A DNA stretch of 64,000 bases, from positions 8,021,215 to 8,085,214 of the forward strand of contig OX637346.1 of assembly GCA_951799405.1 (NCBI GenBank), given 5' to 3'. Within the stretch, counting starts at the first letter, position 1. Every line of letters begins with the position of its first letter. The position numbers and the translations under genes were made by a program. Below the pieces are notes generated by a model. That model did not search any database. It saw only the letters and a list, made by a program, of their open reading frames with translations, and was not told where the DNA came from. Origin of the DNA: Agapetus fuscipes. Its lineage: Eukaryota > Arthropoda > Insecta > Trichoptera > Glossosomatidae. This document shows, piece after piece, positions 44,845 through 55,925 of this stretch.

Positions 44845-47800
44845 ATGGCGGATGCTTTAACAAGAACTTTGGTTATATTGAAAGAGAAACAAAAGGTTTA
44901 TTTTGAAAGAATAAATAATTTATATAAACTAGGAAAAAATGTTTCTAATTTTGCATCCAGAGAGAATAGTAATTTTTTATCGGCTTCCAAGGAAGCAGGA
45001 AGCTGGGTTAAAAAGTACGAAGATTTGATAGATCAAATAAATGCACTTTCTTTAGAGATAGACCCAGAGGCAAAGGTAAATTATCAATCACTTATGGCCT
45101 TTGAAGAACTTTATAGTAAAATAATGGATGTTAGGGAAAGAATTTTAAAAACCGAAACACCACATGTATCGACTCAAAGTGGGCCTAGATATGAGGTAAA
45201 ATTACCACCCATACAAATTCCTTTGTTTGATGGGAATCCAAAAAATTGGTCACGATTTTTTGAATCCTTTAAGGCAAATGTCCATCTAAATACAGGATTG
45301 TCAGACGCCCAAAGAGTGCAATATTTAACAGGCAACTTGACGGGAAAGGCAGCGAACATATTTTCGGGAATTGTACCGTCAGCGGAAACCTATAACGTGG
45401 TCTGGGACAGTCTTGTTAAAAAATATCAGGATAAACGTGCGCTAGGAACATATTACATAAATAATATCCTTGATTTAAAGAAGGCCGATCACACGGCTGC
45501 CTGTCTTGATGGCTTTATTGAGAAGTATGCCGCTTCCATTGCAGCATTAAAGCAATTAGGTATTACAGATGTGGGAGATTTTCTTTTATTTAATTGCGCT
45601 TTGCGTAAATTGAATTCGTCTACAGTTATGGCCTTCGAGCTTTCGCTGAAAGACATCGAAATACCTTCTTGTCAGAATCTTATCAGTTTTGTTCAACAAC
45701 AGGTCAAAATTTTGGAAAGATCGCACGTAAATGAATCGAAGTCGGTTTCCGAAGCTTGCCATTCGAATACACGCGTGAGGAATAATACGACAAAATCTGT
45801 GAGTGGTCGTGCGTTCCTCGCAAGTGGTAGAGTGTCTACTGGGGACACTCTCTTTTGCGTTTTGTGTAAACGAAATGACCATAATAAATTACATAAATGT
45901 GTGAAATTTAAGAGCTATTCTCCTAAGGAAAGGTATGAATTTATTAAATCAAAACGGGGTTGCGTTCGTTGTTTGAGTGTTACCCACTGGTCTCATTGTA
46001 CTGAGACAGGAACTTGTCAAATTTGTAATAAGGGACATCACACCCTTCTGCATTTTGACGACAATGAGAATAAGGCCAGACGAGTAGTCAAGAATGCTGA
46101 GCAGGGACATCAGCTGTCGCATTCAGGTGATGATATGCAAGGGTCGGGTGTACCCTCGGTTTCTTTAAGTGCAAATGCTCGGGTGAATGCGAGCACGGTG
46201 CTGTTGGCTACGGCACAGGTTTTTGCCTGGTCAAATTACAAGAAAAATAAGATGATAGTTAGATGTCTTGTTGATAATGGTTCTCAAAACCATTTGATAA
46301 CATTAGAATGTTGTAGAAATATGAATTTACATATTGTTCCTTTAAATAATTCAGTAATTAGAGGAATCGGTCTTTCTGCACGACCGATACATGGATGTGT
46401 CAATTTTGAAATACAATCGAGGTACAATCCTCAAAATACTTACAAGGTTAACGCGTTAGTGGTGGATCAGATCACGGATCAGTTACCTTCTAGGTACATT
46501 GATAACAGTGATATGACTTATTTAAAGGACATTTCAATGGCTGATTTATCCTGGAATGTCCCTGGAGTTGTGGACATTGTGTTGGGTGCACAATTGTTCC
46601 CTTTCATCTATTTGGGTAAAATAATAGAGTCAAAGTCGAAAGCGCCACCTGCATTATTGACGTCCTTTGGCTATGTATTGATGGGAGATTGTCCAAAGAG
46701 TGTTTCAGCTGCAGACAGTTGTCACGAATCTTTTTCTGCATTGGCTGTAAAGGATGCGGATTTATTATTACACAAGTTCTGGGAGTTGGAAGAAATCCCA
46801 GTGAAAAAGTTCTTAAGTCCAGATGAGACAGCGTGCGAAAACTCCTTTGTATCTTCTGTGACTAAAGACGAGGTAGGTCGTTACTCTGTTGCTCTACCCT
46901 TTTGTGCTGATCCTGAAAATTTGGGCAACTCACGAAATACTGCATTTCGGCGTTTCTTGTTATTAGAAAGAAAGTTTAAGCAGTTACCGAGTCTGCAGGA
47001 GAATTATAATTCGGTAATAAATGACTATATTCAAAAGGGATATCTCTCTGAAGTGGCAGAGTCAGATATTGGTGAACATGGATATTATATTCCTCACCAC
47101 GCTGTAGTGCGTCAAGACAAACCTATGCCTCGCATTGTTTTAGATGCTAGTGCGAAAACGCATACTGGGTTGTCACTCAATGACGTACTACATTCTGGGC
47201 CAAATTTACAGGCTGATTTGTTTCTCCTTTTATTAGATTTTAGGCTGTTTCCTGTCGCGATGACAGCAGATGTACAGCAGATGTATTTGCAGGTTGGTGT
47301 ATTTGTTGACCACCGTAGATATTTGAGAATATTATTTCGTTTTTCTGAAAAGGAGAAAGTTCGAACCTTTCAATTTAATAGGGTTCCATTTGGATTAAAG
47401 TGTAGTCCTTTCTTGGCCATGCGATCTGTGCGTCAGTTGGCATCGGACATGGCTGAACATTTTCCGGAAGCCGCCAAAGTAGCTGGAGCTAGGTTTTATA
47501 TGGATGACCTGGTTCAGTCTGTGGCAGATGAGGCTTCGGCTGTTTCTCTGACAAAAGATCTCGTAGCTTTGTTCAAGTATGGTGGCATGGATCTGGTAAA
47601 ATGGTCAAGCAATTCATCTTATCTATTAGATAGTCTTCCTAACTCACATAGAGGTTCCATAAAATTTGATGATGATAAAGGCGTAACTCTAAAAGTATTA
47701 GGGTTGTCTTGGGATCCAGTTAAGGATAATTTCTTCTTTACTTCGAATGACTCTCAGCAAAAATGCACGAAGCGATCTATTTTGTCAGTTGTAGCTCGTT

Positions 47801-49266
47801 TGTTCGATGTTTTGGGCTTAGTCGCACCAGTTATACTGGCTGCAAAGCTTCTCATCAAAGAGCTATGGCGTGCCAACATCGGTTGGGATGACTCTCCGCC
47901 TGATGCTATAATTCGACGTTTTTCGAGTATAACACAAGAACTTCCGTTGCTCGCTACTTTAAAAATTCCTAGGCACATCGGTGTGACTAGCTCAACCAAA
48001 GTATTATTAGTAGGTTTTTGTGATGCTAGTCTGAATGGTTACGGTTGTGTCATATATGTACATACAACTGACATGGATGGAAATATTTCTGTCAGGTTGT
48101 CAAAATCTAAGGTATCTCCCACCAAGATTACGACATTAGCACGTTTAGAGTTGTGCGCTGCTGTTTTATTGTCAAAGATGTTAAAACTTGTGATCGAGAT
48201 GTATCGTGATCGGATTCATATAACTGATGTATATGCTTTTTCTGATTCAACGATTGCGCTGGCTTGGATTTGCTCTTCTCCACATCGTTGGTCAATTTTT
48301 GTAGGAAATAGAGTCGCTCAGTGTCAGGAGAATTTACCCCCTCAGAACTTTTATCACATCTCAGGGGACGAGAACCCAAGTGACTGTGTTTCACGTGGTA
48401 TGTTACCATCTCAATTAATTTCTCATAGTTTATGGTGGAATGGTCCACTGTGGCTTCAACGCCCTTCGGATGAATGGCCGATTAAAAGATTCTCCTCGTC
48501 CGATGCGTTAGAAATTCCTGAACAGGCAACTGTACTGACAGCCATTGTAGTACATGTCGACTCTATGATTTTATATGATTTAGCACAACGAACTTCTTCG
48601 TGGAATAAATTAATTCGAATTACAGTTTACATCCTTCGCTTTATAAATAAATTTAAATCACTGTTGCATTTTATTGAATGCATGTCCCATGCTGAAGTTA
48701 AGTTAATACAGACAATACAAACTGTTCATTTCTCGGACGATATTAAGTTGATAAAAGATAACAAGTTACCATCGAAAAAACTGCGTAATTTATCGGTTTT
48801 TCTGGATCAGGAAGGTACGTTACGAGTTGGAGGTCGGCTTTCACGGTCTGATTTACCCTTTGAAGCTAGACATCCAGCTTTACTTCCGAAACATGACTCA
48901 GTGGTGAACTTAATAATTAAACATTTTCACGAATCCAACTGTCATACCGGTCCAGGACTTTTGATGTCTATCATACGACAAAGGTTTTGGATATTGGATG
49001 CCAGAACCGTTATACGAGCACAAACTCGTAAATGCAATATTTGCTTCCGAGTGAACCCGTCTCACCCTACGCCAAAGATGGCGGACTTGCCTGCCTGTCG
49101 CATAACAGAAGCTAAAGCATTTGTGCATACGGGGGTAGATTATGCTGGGCCTTTAAAAATACTTCTTACGCGACGACGTGGACAACATGCTCAAAAGGCA
49201 TATATCTGCCTGTTTGTTTGTCTAGTGACCAAGGCGGTCGAGTGCCTGTTTTATAGCTGCATTTAA
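44845..49266 (+). CDS. BEL/Pao Gag-Pol polyprotein (integrase broken)
   Basis: 1473 codons in one frame. The ATG at 44845 (AAACATGG context) opens a coiled N-terminus. Gag of the DUF1759 type starts near residue 120 (LPPIQIPLFDG-NPKNW), and a cysteine/histidine-rich zinc-knuckle region spans about residues 338-410 (CVLC, CVRC, CQIC). The protease (DUF1758-like) has VDNGSQNHLIT near residue 476, with N where most aspartic proteases have S or T. RT shows PRIVLDASAK, FNRVPFGLKCSP and catalytic YMDD at residues 885-888. RNase H has FCDAS (D1060), LARLELCAA (E1102) and FSDST (D1134). The integrase has an HHCC finger (about 1350-1410) and the first catalytic D at 1432 (TGVDYAGP). The frame then ends at a stop after a short deletion; the second D and E lie in another frame at 49301-50005. 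A Gag-Pol in one frame without internal stop is normal for BEL/Pao. Confidence 0.95.
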   Translation: MADALTRTLVILKEKQKVYFERINNLYKLGKNVSNFASRENSNFLSASKEAGSWVKKYEDLIDQINALSLEIDPEAKVNYQSLMAFEELYSKIMDVRERILKTETPHVSTQSGPRYEVKLPPIQIPLFDGNPKNWSRFFESFKANVHLNTGLSDAQRVQYLTGNLTGKAANIFSGIVPSAETYNVVWDSLVKKYQDKRALGTYYINNILDLKKADHTAACLDGFIEKYAASIAALKQLGITDVGDFLLFNCALRKLNSSTVMAFELSLKDIEIPSCQNLISFVQQQVKILERSHVNESKSVSEACHSNTRVRNNTTKSVSGRAFLASGRVSTGDTLFCVLCKRNDHNKLHKCVKFKSYSPKERYEFIKSKRGCVRCLSVTHWSHCTETGTCQICNKGHHTLLHFDDNENKARRVVKNAEQGHQLSHSGDDMQGSGVPSVSLSANARVNASTVLLATAQVFAWSNYKKNKMIVRCLVDNGSQNHLITLECCRNMNLHIVPLNNSVIRGIGLSARPIHGCVNFEIQSRYNPQNTYKVNALVVDQITDQLPSRYIDNSDMTYLKDISMADLSWNVPGVVDIVLGAQLFPFIYLGKIIESKSKAPPALLTSFGYVLMGDCPKSVSAADSCHESFSALAVKDADLLLHKFWELEEIPVKKFLSPDETACENSFVSSVTKDEVGRYSVALPFCADPENLGNSRNTAFRRFLLLERKFKQLPSLQENYNSVINDYIQKGYLSEVAESDIGEHGYYIPHHAVVRQDKPMPRIVLDASAKTHTGLSLNDVLHSGPNLQADLFLLLLDFRLFPVAMTADVQQMYLQVGVFVDHRRYLRILFRFSEKEKVRTFQFNRVPFGLKCSPFLAMRSVRQLASDMAEHFPEAAKVAGARFYMDDLVQSVADEASAVSLTKDLVALFKYGGMDLVKWSSNSSYLLDSLPNSHRGSIKFDDDKGVTLKVLGLSWDPVKDNFFFTSNDSQQKCTKRSILSVVARLFDVLGLVAPVILAAKLLIKELWRANIGWDDSPPDAIIRRFSSITQELPLLATLKIPRHIGVTSSTKVLLVGFCDASLNGYGCVIYVHTTDMDGNISVRLSKSKVSPTKITTLARLELCAAVLLSKMLKLVIEMYRDRIHITDVYAFSDSTIALAWICSSPHRWSIFVGNRVAQCQENLPPQNFYHISGDENPSDCVSRGMLPSQLISHSLWWNGPLWLQRPSDEWPIKRFSSSDALEIPEQATVLTAIVVHVDSMILYDLAQRTSSWNKLIRITVYILRFINKFKSLLHFIECMSHAEVKLIQTIQTVHFSDDIKLIKDNKLPSKKLRNLSVFLDQEGTLRVGGRLSRSDLPFEARHPALLPKHDSVVNLIIKHFHESNCHTGPGLLMSIIRQRFWILDARTVIRAQTRKCNICFRVNPSHPTPKMADLPACRITEAKAFVHTGVDYAGPLKILLTRRRGQHAQKAYICLFVCLVTKAVECLFYSCI

Positions 49267-50005
49267 GCGTTTTATCTCTCGTCGTGGGCCAGTTTCCCTT
49301 ATGTATTCGGACAACGGCACAAATTTTGTTGGGGCTCGTGCCCAATTAGATGAGATATATAATCTTTTACAAAATTCACAGCATAATGTCAGAATGAAGC
49401 GAGAACTTGAGGCGTATAAAATAGAGTGGAAAATGATTCCCCCTCGAGCTCCTCACTTCGGAGCTTTATGGGAATCAAATATTAAGAGTTTGAAAACTCA
49501 TCTGTATCGAGTGATAGGGAATCAGTTGCTCACATATGAGGAGATGCAAACGGTGTTGACTCAAATCGAGAGTATCATGAATTCTAGACCACTAAGTGTC
49601 ATCAGTTCTGATCCTCACCCTGACGTTATAACTCCTGCGCATTTCTTGATGTCCACTCCCTTAAAACATCTGCCTGCTTCTGAGCTACCTGACACACCAG
49701 TTAACCTTACTCAGCGTAAAAATCTCCTGGATCAAATCGTGTCATCTTACTGGAAGCGATGGAGGGTAGAATACCTGCACACTTTGCAGGTCAGACAAAA
49801 ATGGCAAACCAATGTTAATGCAATTCAGGTAGGGACTGTTGTACTGATTGGGCAAGAGGACGCTCCTCCTTTGTCCTGGCCTCTGGGAATCATCACCAAG
49901 GTTTTCCCTGGGGATGATGGCGTGATTCGAGTAGCCACAGTAAAGACTGAGCAAGGTTTTTACAAACGTCCGGTCGTCAAACTCTACCCATTGCCGACAC
50001 AATAG
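49267..50005 (+). pseudogene. Displaced integrase core and C-terminal domain
   Basis: From about 49250 the integrase continues in another frame (first ATG at 49301, not a true start). It holds YSDNGTNFVGA with the second catalytic D, PHFGALWESNIKSLK with the catalytic E, and a C-terminal DUF5641-like region (SSYWKRWRVEYLHTLQVRQK; PPLSWPLGIITKV). Compared with family spacing between the first D and YSDNG, roughly 20 bases are missing just before 49260, which causes the frame change. This part has no start of its own and is presumably untranslated. A sequencing or assembly error is the alternative. Confidence 0.85.
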
Positions 50006-50339
50006 ATTACTATTTAATTTCGTCTACTGAGTTAGTAGATCTCTACCATTGTACATATGTACCATGTTTAGAATTAATCTTATGCTTTACTACTAAGCTT
50101 ATCTGTTAGAACATGTTAAATCTAGCTTATTATATTGGCTTAAGTATTTTTGTGTCTAACCTGCTTACTTGTAGGCATACTTATTATATTAATTATATTA
50201 AGTTTCTCTAGTTTAAGATTTTCAAACATTGATTGTAATTATACCTTTGTATCATTTCTCGAATATTGTTTGTAAAAATCGACATGGTTTCTTTGAATAT
50301 CTGGTTTGTGTTGCAAAGCTTTTAACTTTAAGTCTTTGC
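50006..50339 (+). other. BEL/Pao 3' untranslated stretch
   Basis: AT-rich non-coding sequence between the pol stop and the polypurine tract. It contains no env-like frame. Confidence 0.8.
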
Positions 50340-50350
50340 AAAGGGGGGTG
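50340..50350 (+). other. Polypurine tract
   Basis: AAAGGGGGGTG directly before the 3' LTR (two bases, TA, intervene). It is the expected plus-strand primer for reverse transcription. Confidence 0.85.
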
Positions 50351-50352
50351 TA

Positions 50353-50938
50353 TGGTGACGCATGATTAGCGTCATCTATTTTTAATTTTAATTAATAGTC
50401 TAAGAAGCGAATTTCATGTTGGACTTTCACAATCTGAAAAAAGTGCGGATAAAAATCGCAAGATGTCGGTATGAACTTTTTTGACATCCAACGTGAAATC
50501 TCAAGATTTGAGGACTTCCTTTTCCGTCGTTGTTCGCAGTAGACACGTTTTTATATGTCTCGCGACCGATTTGAAATTTACCGTTAAAAATTCTGTGAGT
50601 GAGTGTGTTTGTTTTACATATAACTTGCAAGTGTGGCAGTTCGTGAACAAAGCTCATCTCCATAGGATCCTGAGAAACGAGCATCATCTTGGACCAGAGC
50701 ACAATTTGAGGTGAGTGGAGATCCTTTTGATTTTCGCTTCTTTGGTACGGGATAGTCGTCCAAAATTGAAAGCCACCTATTGAGGGTCGGTTTGTTCGAG
50801 GGAGAAAATATCTAGGCAGTAGCTCTAGAATTTTCATATCCCTCATTTGGAGAATACGTTACAGTTTCTCTATTTGTTCTTTTTTTGTATTTTATATACA
50901 TACCCCCTGAGGGGCAAAATTTACAACTTGCCTCCCCA
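50353..50938 (+). repeat. 3' LTR of BEL/Pao element
   Basis: 586 bp, the same length as the 5' LTR, with no difference noticed on side-by-side reading. It ends CTTGCCTCCCCA and is followed by ATTAGATTAGATTAG, the rest of the target repeat. Confidence 0.95.
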
Positions 50939-50956
50939 ATTAGATTAGATTAGGTA

Positions 50957-51104
50957 TTCCTTGACTGATAGGTTGGTATGAGGTGTACCACCCATACTGT
51001 AAAAAACGGTTCACTTTGCCAATGTCACCCCTGTTTCAGGGAAGGTCGGCAAGAGTTGCAGGGCTTATGTTCATTTAAGGTTGAGTTTTTTTTATATTGT
51101 AGGT
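50957..51104 (+). mobile_element. GATTA-tail retroposon, 3'-truncated
   Basis: Starts TTCCTTGACTGATAGGTTGG right after the residual GATTA repeat, and breaks off after TTATATTGTAGG. There it joins GTTACAATTTTGTTTGTATC, which also occurs just upstream of the RTE-like LINE at 42713. Confidence 0.85.
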
Positions 51105-51699
51105 TACAATTTTGTTTGTATCGTTTTTTTTTCTTTTCAAAATAGGAAATGTCGGGAGGGCCGGGAAATAGGTGATGGGGAAAATACGTGAGATCTAGTA
51201 TAAGAAGGTTTTTTCTGGTATAATTCCAGTTATGTTTAATATTTGGCTACTCTGATTCTAATTTTTAAGTAAGAAATTTATATTTTGACCATTAACAATA
51301 TGTTTATTTTTCAACTATGCCTTTTATCACAACTAACATCAATTAACCTCTATCTCAAAAACTAGAGCTGATAGAAAAAACCTGGTGGTATTTTTAGAAT
51401 CAGCACATCAAAAGCATTAAGAATCAGTTGTTACATTTCCGGCACCAAAAAAATAAATATATTTTGTTGGCCAGTGTTATAGATGACCTTTAAATGGATT
51501 TGAAATGATTAAAATGATTAAATGGATTGAAATGGATTTGTCTCAAAAATCACATTCTACACAACCTGATCTAAGAAAAACACTCAAAACATATAAATGT
51601 TCTAGTTATTTTTCAATAGTTTAATTTTTTTAATAAGGCACATTGGTCCAGTAGGTACAAAAACAAACATTGATAATGTGAAATTTCCTCTGTGGGAGG
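51105..51699. repeat. Unassigned repeat shared with 42.7 and 57.1-57.3 kb
   Basis: 51105-51145 resembles 42714-42752. 51540-51695 resembles 57150-57340 (CATTCTACACAACCTGATCT against CATATTCTACACAATCTGAA; AATGTGAAATTTCCTCTGTG against CATGTGAAATTACCTCTGTT). These probably belong to one LINE or DNA element whose copies are now scattered. Confidence 0.6.
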
Positions 51700-51866
51700 T
51701 AAGGGGGAAAGGGGTAATGGACGACCGAGAAAAGAATGGAGTGATCAGATTGAGAAATTTGTCAAAGAATTGTATTTACAAAGTGAGTGTAAAAGAAGAA
51801 AATCTATAAAAAAGATAACGGATATGAATGAATTGAAAGAGGTATGTAAGGGTAAGAAGAAATGAA
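51700..51866 (+). pseudogene. RTE-like LINE C-terminal relic
   Basis: The plus strand reads GNGRPRKEWSDQIEKFVKEL, YLQSECKRRKSIKKITDMNE and LKEVCKGKKK-stop. It aligns block by block with the LINE at 43.19-43.33 kb (GRGRPRKVWMDQ; NIQSHNKRRACMKKV; LEEMKEVCKDRKK). Confidence 0.78.
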
Positions 51867-52382
51867 GGCAGAGCTCTACAGTGTACAGTTACTGTACAGT
51901 TACAGTTTACAGAGATAAGCCAAACAAGCACTAAGATGACGATATGCTTTGTGGCATCACGATTTGGATTTTTTCTTCGAGGTAGGACGTACCTAATTAA
52001 CGAAGCATTAATAAAACTTTGACAGCACATTAAATTGATCGATATTAAAGATGAATGCGAACTTTGCCGAGCCGCATTGGCCGATCATTACCGAAGGTGC
52101 TTTTGTGCTGTAATTTATTAGTCCGGTTTTTTTTCCGTATGAAAATTATCATTTCCTTGCACGCTTACCACGCAGGATGTCGTACAATAATCATAGAACT
52201 ATAATTTTTACTAAACAATACTTAATGTACTTTAAATTTTTTTTATTTTTTTTTTCGTTTCGGATTCAATATTTTATCAAAACTTTAGTTTCACCTGAAG
52301 ATTTATAAACTTAAAGAAATCTATAAAAAATTATATATCAGAATGATTTCCTGGACGTATAGCTTGGTATGAGTCTGTTTCT
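51867..52382. other. Mostly unassigned
   Basis: A scrap of the GATTA-tail retroposon start (CCTGGACGTATAGCTTGGTA) lies at about 52350-52378. No gene seen. Confidence 0.45.
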
Positions 52383-52505
52383 GTATCAATCACACCTCAA
52401 GAGCCCTCTGAAAACTTGGTCGTCGGTATGAAGAGCACCAATTACCCAAACAAGACCCATTTTGTGGAAGGCTAGATGGACCTTCAGTGACCTTTCTTTG
52501 GTTTT
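52383..52505 (-). mobile_element. tRNA SINE family 2, 3' half with L2-type tail
   Basis: The minus strand reads GGTCCATCTAGCCTTCCACA, ATGGGTCTTGTTTGGGTAAT, the CGACGACCAAG junction, then AGAGGGCTCTTGAGGTGTGA. The tRNA head is missing. Confidence 0.82.
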
Positions 52506-53390
52506 TTTTTAAAGAAAAATTGTATGTAGAACGATAATTAAGATCAAGTTTTTTTTGCCTATTTTCTTGATGAGACAACAAAAATTTAAGATTGTAAGAT
52601 TTGATACCAAAATTCATAGATAAAATATAATTTATTTTGTTAAACAAATCATAATAAAATATAATTTATGTTGTGCAATTAAAATCTTATTACATGAATT
52701 AAAATTTTTGCAGTTATGCAAAGTCATAACGGCATTTTTTTATACTTTATCGTTTAATTAATCCATCAAAACCTTTTAAATTTAACAGTAAAAAATTATT
52801 CATAGCTCAAACTGCAATTCATGAATGTAAAATTATAGTCCTTATGCTAACATTTATTAAAGGAAATTTTCGCAAGTCACACCTTTAAACATTTCGCTTT
52901 GAAGCCGATGATATGTTCCTGTTTTTTACTGAAGTTCTCTTCAATGGAAAATGTTGTTCATTGACGCTGTAAAAAAATATGTACGCAAAATACCAGGTAC
53001 ATACATTTTATGCACTGTATACTTGAAGCTTTTGAGAAGCAGTATCTCGAGTAAACACTTGTATAAACTTTTACGACGTAAGGAAGTCATCGAGTATTTC
53101 AAAGTTTGTTGGAAATACTTTTGATACATGATAGAGGTGTTAACCTATTTTAATGTAAAATTTTCAGTGACTTCTTCATGGCGTAAAAAATATTTTCAAA
53201 GAAACTAGAGTTCTCCTTAGAATGAAACTTTAAGTTTAAACTAAATTATGAACTGAAAGATACATGGAAACTAAAACGCACGTGCGAGACGCTGTTTAAG
53301 CAGTCGTACATTTTTTTATGTTTAGTTTAAACTTACACTTTTGTGTATGGATTACAGTGCTCTTAGCATGAAAATTGCGTAAAACTCACC
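52506..53390. other. No gene seen
   Basis: AT-rich. The end of this stretch (53259-53330) is one of the weakly related blocks mentioned under 36.5-39.4 kb. Confidence 0.45.
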
Positions 53391-53674
53391 TCGATTGCGT
53401 CAACCGAAAAAAGTATGAAAAGTTAGTCGCCTGCTAGGAGTGCCATCGTTAACTCTATACATTTTTTATTCACTTAATCGAGGTGAGTTTTACGCAATGT
53501 TTTATACTCGGGGCACAGTACCCCTTGCATTAAGCCCTCTCGATTGCCTAAATCGAAAAAATGTATTCAAACTAAATCACGCACCAGGAGTGCCGTCGTA
53601 TATTCCATTCATTTTCGATTATCGCGATCGAGGGGAACTTAAAATTATGTAAATGCTTTATACTCGGGGTACAG
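53391..53674 (+). repeat. Two-copy tandem repeat, period about 149 bp
   Basis: Units at 53391-53519 and 53540-53674 share TCGATTGC..., AGGAGTGCC-TCGT, and TTTATACTCGGGG-ACAG. Within the first unit the ends are inverted relative to each other (CCTCGATTGCG and TTAATCGAGG). The TTTACGCAATGTTTTATACT then CGGGG motif recurs at 63.1-63.4 kb in both orientations. Confidence 0.75.
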
Positions 53675-54751
53675 ATGACCGCATCGAATCGGTCAGCCAT
53701 ATACTCAGTCATAATAATAATATGAAATTGAAATTACTATTTACATTACACAAATGCGCTGGTGCAGAAATACCGCACGCCAGTATGTAGTTTTTACAAA
53801 CGTTACACAAAAAAACCGCAAGAATAAAACGTTATACCTGCAGAAGACTTGGCTACGAATAACTCAATATTATGGACAATAAAATAATTTAATATCTATA
53901 ACAGGTATTCACTGACTGGTGATATTTTGTAACTGATACACCTGTAAAAAGATGATTGTAATATGTAATTGTTAAGAGAATAATAGTGATATTTTGATGT
54001 TTTTTTGTTAATTTTGTTTTTTATACACAAAGTTTTTCTACTTTCTTGACATTTGATTATCAATTATCAAACACATTGTAAAAATGCCTTAGAATAGGAA
54101 TGTGTGTGTGTGTATTTTTTTTTTGTAATTCATAAATCAACTTAATGAATAAGATATTAATTTACAATAAGATGCAAAAATCGTACTTAATAAACAAACA
54201 AAAAAGCACTAAGGGTCAGTTCTGTATTCATTCATAAGCGTTTTGTTAAAAAAAATACATAAGAAATGATTTCAAATTTCTTAAATGAAAGTTCTTATTG
54301 TATCTATCTGAAATTTTAATTTCCATATTGCTTTTTTAATTGATGAAGACGTTATCTGAAGTTTCCATTATATCAGAAACTATATAGAAAAAAACGAAAA
54401 AATCATTTAGAAATACTAGTCTTTTCATGCAAATAAAAATCTTTTATAAATTAATATTTAAAACGCCTCAAAAGAGCTAAATAATCAAAAATTCTTCAGT
54501 TTTCTATTTTAGTCAAAAGATTGGATCCATAAAATAGCGATTCAGCGTTAAGAATGCAGATTATAGATCAATCGCAAAATCATTCAAAATTAAGTTTATA
54601 AAAAATATCAAAGAGGCTCAATACGTGCAGTTATAAATAACATCAATATTTTAGATGTATGGATGTTGTGTGATAGGTAAATGAAATGTTCGATAGGCCA
54701 TAAGCCGGCGGTGTCTTTGCCATATAATTTATCGCTATGCCAAACGCTCGG
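53675..54751. other. No gene seen
   Basis: AT-rich, including a short TG run near 54101-54113. Confidence 0.5.
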
Positions 54752-55047
54752 AAATCATTAAATAGTGATTAATCATGATTTTCGTATGAAAATTATTGAT
54801 AATTAAATTTAGCAGGCGGAGTACGGAACGACCTATGATCTTTTTCAAGTGTATGATGCTTAAACTGAAGGTATCTATCTGCAATTGAAGATCAAAATAT
54901 TGTTTTTTTTCTAATTAGAAACACATAAATTAAACGCGCAGGTTCGCTTCGGCATTTTTTACGCATAGGAATATCCTTTTATAGTTTTTTTTATTTTAAA
55001 TTAACACCGAGGAAAGAAATTGTTATTGAAAGAAATATACAACGTGG

Positions 55048-55180
55048 TTGCAAAGATATATTAACATTCTGATCCACATCAAATGCATGCTTACAAGCAA
55101 ACACATGTAAAACGAGGTCCGTGCATTTAAAAAAGCCAACAAAGTTGTAACATTACATGACCGGCATGCTTGTGAAAAGG
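55048..55180 (-). mobile_element. GATTA-tail retroposon fragment (duplication copy 1)
   Basis: GTTGCAAAGATATATTAACA through ATCAAATGCATGCTTACAAG to AAAACGAGGTCCG; only the 3' half is recognisable. Confidence 0.65.
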
Positions 55181-55245
55181 CAAAGTAATATTGAGTTATG
55201 GGTTACTAAGGACCGTAGTCCCATACAACAGTGACGTTTGCCCAA

Positions 55246-55545
55246 ACGCAAAAGCCATTAATCTACACATATAGTGCAACTTCTTGCCGCGTGTGGCAAG
55301 TAGAACCTATTTATTTTTACAGGCCTTAACGCCAACCGCTCCAATTGCAGTGGGGGTTTCCCAACTGCTGAAGGGGCTGGTACTCATTTCTTGTGAAGGC
55401 TGACTAAGCCTAGCGGGTATTTTATTTTGGGGCTTGAAATAAATAACGAAACGGGAAATCATTTCTGACACCCTCGGTAGGGTTCGAATCCGGACATGGC
55501 ATGGAATGCAAGCACTCTACCAACTGAGCTATCGACCGGACTGCC
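55246..55545 (-). mobile_element. tRNA SINE family 1 (duplication copy 1)
   Basis: The full family 1 layout in reverse: CACCCTCGGTAGGGTTCGAA (B box), ACTCTACCAACTGAGCTATC (A box), and the 3' end CTTCTTGCCGCGTGTGGCAA, shortened relative to the consensus. Confidence 0.88.
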
Positions 55546-55925
55546 CGCTGAGAACAAAGTTCTAATTTCGAATGTTGTGCAAAGTCCATCGTTTCAATTC
55601 ATATATTGCTTGTTTATAGTTATGTCTACAAATCATTAAATAGTGATTAATCATGATTTTCGTATGAAAATTATTGATAATTAAATTTAGCAGGCGGAGT
55701 ACGGAACGACCTATGATCTTTTTCAAGTGTATGATGCTTAAACTGAAGGTATCTATCTGCAATTGAAGATCAAAATATTGTTTTTTTTCTAATTAGAAAC
55801 ACATAAATTAAACGCGCAGGTTCGCTTCGGCATTTTTTACGCATAGGAATATCCTTTTATAGTTTTTTTTATTTTAAATTAACACCGAGGAAAGAAATTG
55901 TTATTGAAAGAAATATACAACGTGG

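Larger units (their letters stand above)
43718..50938 (+). mobile_element. BEL/Pao LTR retrotransposon, 7221 bp
   Basis: Two 586-bp LTRs bracket a primer-binding site, a long gag-pol frame and a polypurine tract. The flanking duplication is ATTAG (43713-43717 and 50939-50943), though the target is itself a GATTA repeat, so its length is ambiguous. Pol order is protease, RT, RNase H, integrase, and the N-terminal gag has the DUF1759 type, as in BEL/Pao. Reading both LTRs side by side I find no difference, implying a recent insertion. The integrase nevertheless carries a frame-breaking deletion, so this copy could move only with help from another element. Confidence 0.95.

Noticed and set aside
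45586..45882. Minus-strand frames within the BEL element
   Set aside because: Opposite-strand shadows of the gag-pol frame.
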